This document shows, piece by piece, positions 5,879 to 10,395 of a stretch of DNA of 10,395 nucleotides. The stretch comes from an uncultured Bacteroidota bacterium. GTDB lineage: Bacteria > Bacteroidota > Bacteroidia > Chitinophagales > Chitinophagaceae. The notes below the pieces were generated by a model. That model had not been told where the DNA came from. It saw only the letters and a program-made list of their open reading frames with translations, and ran no database searches. Each line of letters opens with the position of its first letter. Positions within the stretch are counted from its first letter, which is position 1. Location of the stretch: contig CAMLEX010000113.1 in assembly GCA_946479055.1 (NCBI GenBank), positions 1-10,395 of the forward strand, read 5' to 3'. Made by a program: the position numbers and the translations under genes.

Positions 5879-6619
5879 CTAAGCCATACCGCCATTAACG
5901 CCGATGTTTTGTGCACTGATCCATTTAGCTTCATCGCTGGCCAGGAATACTACAATGTGTGCGATATCTTCCGGTTCACCGATACGGTTAAATGCTGATA
6001 AAGATGCAAGACGATTGATGACCTCTTCCGATTTGCCTTTGGTAAATAATTCTGTATTGGTTGGACCGGGAGAAACAGAATTTACATTGATGCCTCTGCC
6101 GCCTACTTCTTTGGAAAATACACGGGTTAATTGTTCAACAGCTGCTTTGGTTGCAACATAAGTACCATAAGTCGGCAGCATGATGCGGTTTACAGAAGTC
6201 GAGAAATTGATGATGCTACCTTTATCGGCAAGGCGGGTAGCCGCTTCACGCATCGTGTTGAATGTGCCCCTTACATTGATATCAAACTGGCGGGTAAAAT
6301 CTTCGTCAGTGGTGTCTTTGAGCAGTTTGGTGATCATGATGCCGGCATTGTTTACCAGCACATCTATTTTGCCGTAGTGAGCGATAGCCGCATCGAATAA
6401 GTTTTTTACATCATCAGCTTTGCTTACATCGGCTTGTAGTGCGATAGCATCACCACTGTTTTGTTTAATAGCTGAAACTACTTGCTCAGCGGATGCCTTA
6501 CCACCGGCATAGTTAACAATTACTTTTGCCCCGGCATCAGCCAGTTTGCGGGCGATGGTTGCTCCGATGCCTCTTGAGGCGCCGGTCACCAGGATTACTT
6601 TTTCATTTAAGGTGTTCAT
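5879..6619 (-). CDS. SDR-family oxidoreductase (FabG-like)
   Basis: A 246-residue classical SDR. Motifs in order: TGASRGIG (12-19, cofactor binding), NNAG (90-93), Asn115 (DINVRG), Ser142, Tyr154 and Lys158 (YVATK), and the PG pair at 184-185. All catalytic residues are present, so it should be an active NAD(P)-dependent reductase or dehydrogenase. I chose the ATG at 6619 (MNTLNEKVILVTG) because it places the glycine motif at the usual distance from the N-terminus and has AAAGAAAT before it. An in-frame ATG at 6664 would add 15 residues with no family counterpart. It is the first gene after the AraC regulator (86-base gap) and heads the unit that continues with the membrane protein and second SDR. 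Confidence 0.92.
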   Translation of the reverse strand: MNTLNEKVILVTGASRGIGATIARKLADAGAKVIVNYAGGKASAEQVVSAIKQNSGDAIALQADVSKADDVKNLFDAAIAHYGKIDVLVNNAGIMITKLLKDTTDEDFTRQFDINVRGTFNTMREAATRLADKGSIINFSTSVNRIMLPTYGTYVATKAAVEQLTRVFSKEVGGRGINVNSVSPGPTNTELFTKGKSEEVINRLASLSAFNRIGEPEDIAHIVVFLASDEAKWISAQNIGVNGGMA

Positions 6620-6643
6620 ATTTCTTTGTTTTAATTTGATAGA

Positions 6644-6651
6644 ACAAAGAT
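6644..6651 (-). promoter_or_regulatory. possible promoter of the SDR unit
   Basis: On the minus strand CATCTTTG differs by one base from TAnnTTTG and lies about 25 bases before the SDR start codon, inside the 86-base gap after the regulator gene. A TTG about 25 bases further upstream is spaced too far for an ideal -33 box, as might be expected of a promoter needing an activator. Confidence 0.3.
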
Positions 6652-6705
6652 GATTTATGAACACCCCCTGAAACGTACAAGGATTATAGGAAGAGATACA
6701 AAATT

Positions 6706-7638
6706 CTAAGATTCGGGATTCCCATGCTGTTTCCGGTAGGATACAGGAGAGAGATCGGTGTGCTTTTTAAAGTAATTACTGAAATGTGTTGCTTCTGCAA
6801 AGCCTAACAGGTAAGCTATTTCTTTTATGGAAACAGAAGAGTTTTGCAATAAGGATTTGGCTTCTGCGATTGTTTTATCGGCTATCCATGCACTAATGGA
6901 TTTGCCTGTTTTTGTTTTAATGACATTGCTCAGATAATTGGGGTGGAGATTCTGTAAAGCGGCATAGTCTTGTACCCGGTAAACTTTTTCTTCTTTGCCA
7001 TTTACTAAATTCCGGTAGTGTTTTTCAAGTGTTTGCTTAAATGTTTTAACAATCTGGGAACTCCTGTTGCCTTCATAAATCGGATTATAATCTTGCCAGA
7101 AATATTCTTTTATTTTTAATAGTAAAACCACAAACAGGCTGGCAATGATCCTGTTCTTGTATGGAGAATGGCCAAGCTGTTCTTTATGAATCTGCCTATA
7201 CAGCTGTTCAACTTCTTTGAATAACTCCGGTTGCAGGATTTTAGGTTGAACGATTTCTGTCAGCAAAAAAGAAAATTCAGCGTAAATATCATGATGTACA
7301 TGTTCCGTCAGATAGGATTCATTAAACGTGATCAAATAAGCTTCTGTAATGCTGTGCCACTCAAAGATTCTATAGTTTCCCGGATTGGTGAAGTATATCG
7401 TTCCCGGCTCTATCGTAAATGCCATTTCATCGATGATATATTTTCCATAAGCATCTTTTACGAAAATAAAACTGAAATAATCAGGTCTGTAAGGAATTGA
7501 CTTAAAAGGGAGTTCGGTAAATGTATCCTTTAGATTATGAATGGTAAATCCTGATTTTGGATCAACTAAATCAACAGCAAGCCCCATAGTTTTATATAAA
7601 TCATATAAAGTTTTGGATATGGCTTCCTTCTTTTGCAT
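6706..7638 (-). CDS. AraC/XylS-family transcriptional regulator
   Basis: A 310-residue regulator with the usual two-part plan. Residues 1-185 form a sensor region with a cupin-like strand pattern (for example IEPGTIYFTNPG, 77-88). Residues about 195-305 are the DNA-binding domain with two helix-turn-helix units. The first is VQDYAALQNLHPNYLSNVIK (222-241) and the second runs from IKEIAYLLGF (271-280) through HFSNYFKKHT (285-294) to LSPVSYRK (296-303). The order and spacing match the AraC family signature at the C-terminus. It lies directly upstream of the SDR, DUF1097-like and SDR genes on the same strand, which suggests local control of that unit, possibly in response to the compound the SDRs act on. 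The ligand is unknown. The ATG at 7638 gives normal length. Confidence 0.92.
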   Translation of the reverse strand: MQKKEAISKTLYDLYKTMGLAVDLVDPKSGFTIHNLKDTFTELPFKSIPYRPDYFSFIFVKDAYGKYIIDEMAFTIEPGTIYFTNPGNYRIFEWHSITEAYLITFNESYLTEHVHHDIYAEFSFLLTEIVQPKILQPELFKEVEQLYRQIHKEQLGHSPYKNRIIASLFVVLLLKIKEYFWQDYNPIYEGNRSSQIVKTFKQTLEKHYRNLVNGKEEKVYRVQDYAALQNLHPNYLSNVIKTKTGKSISAWIADKTIAEAKSLLQNSSVSIKEIAYLLGFAEATHFSNYFKKHTDLSPVSYRKQHGNPES

Positions 7639-7755
7639 TTGCTAAAGTAAGGAATTGATTCTTTCTGTGTTACTGCCTTTAATTCTTGAATGAGCGAAAG
7701 CGTCAGGCTGCATGCGCCATTTATTCAATAATACTGTATATATCCGTGAAGACTG

Positions 7756-7778
7756 TCCTATTACGAATCGTGATAGGA
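7756..7778. repeat. perfectly paired dyad between two minus-strand genes
   Basis: TCCTATTACG, loop AAT, then CGTGATAGGA form a 10-bp stem with one G-T pair. It lies 118 bases upstream of the AraC gene and 104 bases past the third SDR gene. Neither strand has a following T-run, so it is a weak terminator candidate; a regulator binding site is equally possible. The rest of 7639-7881 shows nothing recognisable. Confidence 0.35.
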
Positions 7779-7881
7779 TTAATGGTGATCAAATTGGCAG
7801 CTTGATTCTATATTGTACTAAAACCGGAAAGTAGTGCTATGCAACAATTTGCGTTTAACTGTTTGCATCAAGCACCATGAC

Positions 7882-8739
7882 TTACCTGTATATCGTCAAA
7901 TGTGTTTTTGCTTCTATAAGTCCTAAGGTTAACTCACGCAATTTTTTTATAGCCGCTTTATCATAAGCCTGCCATTCTGCTTTTTCTCTGCGATGATGGT
8001 CAAAATAGGCACCGGTAACATTTTTGGTTTCTTCAGATGTAGCAACATAGCTGACAGTATCTCTACCTTCTTCGACGGTTGTGATTGGTGTGACTCCACT
8101 TTCACGAACCATTTTTGTATCCATCATAGATGCAGGGTGAAGACAATTAACGGTAATGCCGCTATTCTTTAATTTTTCGGCGAGGTCAAAAGTAAACATT
8201 ACCAGCGCCATCTTGCTTTGCGCATAAGCCCTTGAGCCATTATAAGTGTGTTCCAGCATCACATCGTTGAAATCAATAGCTTCTTGCGCACCAGAAGCAA
8301 CATTTACGATTTTGGAGGGAACCGATTTCTCCAATAAAGGCAGCAGGCGGCTGGTTAGTAAGAATGGAGCAAGATAATTTACGGCAAAACGCAATTCACA
8401 GCCATCAGCACTCAATTGTCTTTTTCCATCTTTTTCGCCTCCGCCAATTCCGGCATTGTTGATCAAAATATCCAGGCGTTGTTCTTTTGATAAAATTTCA
8501 TCTGCCAGATTTTCTACAGCTATTAAAGATGAAAAATCACCATTATAATAGGAGACTTTTGTTTTGAAGCGTTTCTTGCTGATTTCTTCCAGCACTTTTT
8601 TTCCCTTTTCCGGATTTCTTCCGTGCAATAAAATAGTGGCCCCGCATTTTGCAAATTCAATCGCAACAGCTTTTCCCAATCCGTCTGCTGAGCCGGTTAT
8701 CAATATACTTTTGCCTGACACGGAAGTTGCTTTTTCCAT
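7882..8739 (-). CDS. SDR-family oxidoreductase, retinol-dehydrogenase-like
   Basis: A 285-residue SDR, longer than the other two. The cofactor motif TGSADGLG is at 15-22, and Arg41 after the second strand (HGRN) suggests preference for NADP(H). NNAG is at 94-97, Asn121 follows, and the active site has Ser149, Tyr172 and Lys176 (YAQSK), with extra residues between Ser and Tyr (about 22) as in the retinol dehydrogenase/WWOX-like branch. The C-terminus carries ATSEETKNVTGAYFDHHRREK, the usual substrate-loop end of that branch. The cytosolic substrate is unknown. It stands alone, 243 bases upstream of the AraC gene, so it is probably a separate transcription unit even though it points the same way. 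The ATG at 8739 fits the family start. Confidence 0.9.
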   Translation of the reverse strand: MEKATSVSGKSILITGSADGLGKAVAIEFAKCGATILLHGRNPEKGKKVLEEISKKRFKTKVSYYNGDFSSLIAVENLADEILSKEQRLDILINNAGIGGGEKDGKRQLSADGCELRFAVNYLAPFLLTSRLLPLLEKSVPSKIVNVASGAQEAIDFNDVMLEHTYNGSRAYAQSKMALVMFTFDLAEKLKNSGITVNCLHPASMMDTKMVRESGVTPITTVEEGRDTVSYVATSEETKNVTGAYFDHHRREKAEWQAYDKAAIKKLRELTLGLIEAKTHLTIYR

Positions 8740-9144
8740 ACAAAATCTGAAAAATGAATTATTTATTTATACGTGTTAAATAATTGTGCCAACACTATCA
8801 ACATCCATTCATTTTCTCTGACTTCTAAATCACTTCTTTCTAAGATGAGCGACTTGTAGTAAATCACTATTGAAATGCCAATAGTACGGATAGCGCTTTT
8901 AAGTATTTATCCCCCGTCCAGTAAATTTTTAAAAGATCATTGCAAACCGCATTGACAGGGATCCAATGATACACTAGTAGTCCATTGAAATTTGATTATC
9001 TAAAAAGAGGGGTCGTCTATTTTCATGACGGGGGTCGTCTTTTTTAATGATGGGGGTCGTCTTTGGGGTCGTAAATAGCGAACTTTAGTGAACAATGCTA
9101 AACATCCATAAACGATAAAAGCTAGTACCGACGGGGATTTGCAT
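8740..9144. other. intergenic region without a gene
   Basis: About 400 bases with no convincing coding frame on either strand. The part next to the SDR start is very AT-rich. The only structure I see is the GGGGTCGT repeat cluster at 9009-9072. The region may be decayed sequence between the SDR gene and the tRNA locus. Confidence 0.5.
9009..9072. repeat. four direct repeats of GGGGTCGT
   Basis: GGGGTCGT begins at 9009, 9031, 9053 and 9065. The first three are exactly 22 bases apart, with similar spacers (TTTTCATGA, TTTTTAATGA), and the last follows after 12. The reverse strand reads ACGACCCC. Regular spacing of about two helical turns suits a protein-binding array, but no adjacent gene is obviously controlled by it. 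Confidence 0.7.
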
Positions 9145-9172
9145 AAAAAAGCCCCCTTTTTAAAGGAGGCTT
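9145..9172 (-). terminator. intrinsic terminator of the tRNA transcript
   Basis: Read on the minus strand, AAGCCTCCTTT and AAAGGGGGCTT form an 11-bp stem (one mismatch) with a tiny loop, directly followed by a run of T. It begins 5 bases after the tRNA-Arg 3' end, a textbook position for a Rho-independent terminator. Confidence 0.85.
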
Positions 9173-9176
9173 AGAG

Positions 9177-9250
9177 TGACCGCGTTAGGATTCAAACCTA
9201 AAACCTTCTGATCCGTAGTCAGATGCTCTATTCAATTGAGCTACGCAGCC
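9177..9250 (-). tRNA. tRNA-Arg (anticodon ACG)
   Basis: This 74-base gene folds into a full cloverleaf. The acceptor stem is GGCTGCG with CGCGGTC (two G-T pairs) and discriminator A. The D arm is GCTC...GAGC. The anticodon stem is TCTGA/TCAGA around loop CTACGGA, giving anticodon ACG. The T arm is TTAGG, loop TTTGAAT, CCTAA. CCA is not encoded (CTC follows). It decodes CGT/CGC/CGA after the usual wobble-A deamination. A degenerate copy lies just upstream at 9276-9330. Confidence 0.93.
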
Positions 9251-9275
9251 ATTTTTTTCGCTTTGTATTTCACTT

Positions 9276-9330
9276 CCTAAAACCTTCCCGATTTATAATC
9301 GGAATACTCTATTCAGCTGAGCTACGCTGC
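9276..9330 (-). pseudogene. decayed tRNA, tandem relative of tRNA-Arg
   Basis: On the minus strand GCAGCGTAGCTCAGCTGAAT and the next 30 bases align with the neighbouring tRNA-Arg: the same D arm (GCTC...GAGT), a complete anticodon arm (CCGA/TCGG, loop TTATAAA) and AAGGTTTTAGG. After that the T arm and the 3' acceptor strand are lost, replaced by GAAGTGAAATAC. The anticodon would read ATA, which is not normally used in bacteria. It cannot form a cloverleaf and is best read as a relic, possibly co-transcribed with the tRNA gene. Confidence 0.7.
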
Positions 9331-9476
9331 TATTTCCGCTTAACGGACGGCAAAAATAAAGGAATTTTAGTTTTAGGCAAAATCAATGTCCATATAATCC
9401 TGATAATTTTTATAAGTGGACGAAGTTAACCCACGCATTTCTTTAGCTTTAGCGAAAATTTTTAATATTACTATAT

Positions 9477-10395
9477 ATGAAGAAATTTATGCTGCCCGCT
9501 TTTCTATTACTGGAGATCCTGGCTAATGCCCAGATGAAAGCTGATGATGTAAAGACTTTTACTCTGAAAAACGGGATGAAATTCCTGGTCGTGGAAGATA
9601 ATTCCATCCCGAATGCAAATATGTACCTGTTTTATAAAGTCGGCTCCCGGAATGAGTACCAGGGTATCACGGGCCTCTCCCACTTTTTTGAGCACATGAT
9701 GTTTAATGGCGCCAAAAAGTTTGGTCCGAAGGAATTTGACCGTACTATGGAATTCAATGGCGGCGCCAACAATGCTTATACCCGTGAGGATGTAACAGTT
9801 TATACAGATTGGTTTCCCGCGTCCGCTACTGAAACAATGTTTGATCTGGAAGGCGACCGCATTTCCAGTTTGAGCATTGACCCGAAAATGGTAGAAAGTG
9901 AAAGAGGTGTTGTGCTTTCTGAAAGAAGCACAGGTCTTGAAAATTCTCCCTGGCAATTATTGACACAATCCGTACAGGCGCAGGCTTTCCTGGAACACCC
10001 CTATCATTGGCCGGTAATAGGCTATGAAGACGATATGAAAAACTGGAAACAAACTGACCTGGAACGTTACTTTAAAACATATTACGCCCCTAACAACTGC
10101 GTAGTCGTTGTTTCAGGAGCAGTGAAAACAGACAATATAAAAAAACTGGCCGAAAAATACCTGGAACCGATTCCCGCACAATCCGACCCACCGAAAGTAC
10201 ATATTACAGAGCCACCACAAACCGGTGAAAGAAGGATCATTTTAAAAAAAGATGTAGCGACGCCTTATCTGTATATAGTATATAAAGTACCCGAAGCAAA
10301 AAATGACGATTATTATCCATTAGTGCTACTCAGCGATATTCTGAGCAGTGGTAAATCATCCCGCCTTTATTCCTCGCTGGTAGATAACAAGCAAT
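9477..10395 (+). CDS. secreted M16-family zinc protease, 3' end outside the window
   Basis: The frame is open from the ATG at 9477 to the window end (306 codons) with no stop, so the gene is cut by the edge. Residues 1-18 are a signal peptide (MKKFMLPAFLLLEILANA before Gln19), placing the enzyme in the periplasm or outer membrane. The inverted zinc motif HFFEH is at 69-73, with Glu72 as catalytic base. The third ligand is probably Glu149 in SERGVVLSER, 76 residues on, the usual spacing. YTREDVTVYTDWFP and a stretch near 210-225 (YYAPNNCVVVVSG) are typical of the family. Full-length members have two or four such domains (about 420 or 900 residues), so at least the second half is missing here. 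It degrades peptides. It diverges from the tRNA locus and is unrelated to the SDR cluster. Confidence 0.93.
   Translation, partial: MKKFMLPAFLLLEILANAQMKADDVKTFTLKNGMKFLVVEDNSIPNANMYLFYKVGSRNEYQGITGLSHFFEHMMFNGAKKFGPKEFDRTMEFNGGANNAYTREDVTVYTDWFPASATETMFDLEGDRISSLSIDPKMVESERGVVLSERSTGLENSPWQLLTQSVQAQAFLEHPYHWPVIGYEDDMKNWKQTDLERYFKTYYAPNNCVVVVSGAVKTDNIKKLAEKYLEPIPAQSDPPKVHITEPPQTGERRIILKKDVATPYLYIVYKVPEAKNDDYYPLVLLSDILSSGKSSRLYSSLVDNKQ

Noticed and set aside
5904..6400. Several plus-strand open frames opposite the FabG-like SDR
   Set aside because: The minus-strand gene contains all SDR motifs; the opposing frames overlap one another and show no protein-like features.
6620..6664. Upstream ATG adding 15 residues to the FabG-like SDR
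   Set aside because: The extension has no counterpart in the family, and the ATG at 6619 gives the normal distance to TGASRGIG.
9009..9072. CRISPR array
   Set aside because: The repeat unit is only 8-9 bases, spacers are similar to one another and the spacing is not constant; no cas gene is present.
9276..9330. Functional tRNA-Tyr(ATA)
   Set aside because: The T arm and the 3' acceptor strand are missing, and an ATA anticodon is not normally used in bacteria.
9250..9476. Genomic island attachment site at the tRNA
   Set aside because: No direct repeat of the tRNA 3' end was found in the window and no integrase gene is nearby; the relic copy shares the D and anticodon arms, not the 3' end.
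9507..9956. Minus-strand open frame of 149 codons
   Set aside because: It is antisense to the M16 protease, whose plus-strand frame has a signal peptide and the HFFEH zinc motif and stays open to the window end.

Overview
The window reads as a chromosome segment of a Bacteroidota bacterium, most likely Chitinophagaceae or a relative. The signs are a perfect TAnnTTTG-type promoter element before the transposase, AT-rich leaders without strong Shine-Dalgarno sequences, secreted proteins whose signal peptides end in ...GQ or ...NAQ, and the protein families present. The first third is clearly more AT-rich than the rest and looks acquired.

Positions 1-3347 look like a piece of an integron-type cassette array with no integrase in view. 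Two small plus-strand genes of unknown function (a secreted 280-aa protein and a 178-aa protein with a C-terminal zinc-ribbon-like domain) each sit between cassette-specific inverted repeats: GTTGTACGTA/TACGTACAAC around gene 1 and GTTGGCTGC/GCAGCCAAC around gene 2. Between them lies an attC-like imperfect stem (GGGCTTTG...TGGCGG / CCGCCA...CAAAGCCC). This is the pattern expected if cassettes recombine at G^TT and carry their own core at both ends.

An IS110-family element (IS1111-like layout: short 5' side, about 400 nt noncoding 3' side) is inserted into the left arm of the stem after gene 1 (about 964-2534, complete transposase). A second, related copy is inserted at the equivalent place after gene 2 (3348 to about 4227) and has lost the N-terminal half of its transposase. 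The two 3' noncoding regions align closely and fold alike. One hairpin keeps its pairing through four compensated base-pair changes, so this is very probably the element's bridge RNA. An 11-nt stretch of the RNA region is identical to the target DNA just outside the element's end.

Positions 4228-4474 hold unrecognised sequence fused in frame to the broken transposase. From 4475 to 8739 everything is on the minus strand. An AraC-family regulator is followed by a short-chain dehydrogenase (SDR), a small DUF1097-like membrane protein and a second SDR, ending at a strong hairpin; this looks like one regulated unit. A third, separate SDR lies upstream of the regulator.

Positions 8740-9476 are mostly noncoding. 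They hold a four-copy GGGGTCGT repeat, a tRNA-Arg(ACG) with its terminator, and a decayed tandem tRNA copy. The window ends inside a secreted M16 zinc protease on the plus strand.
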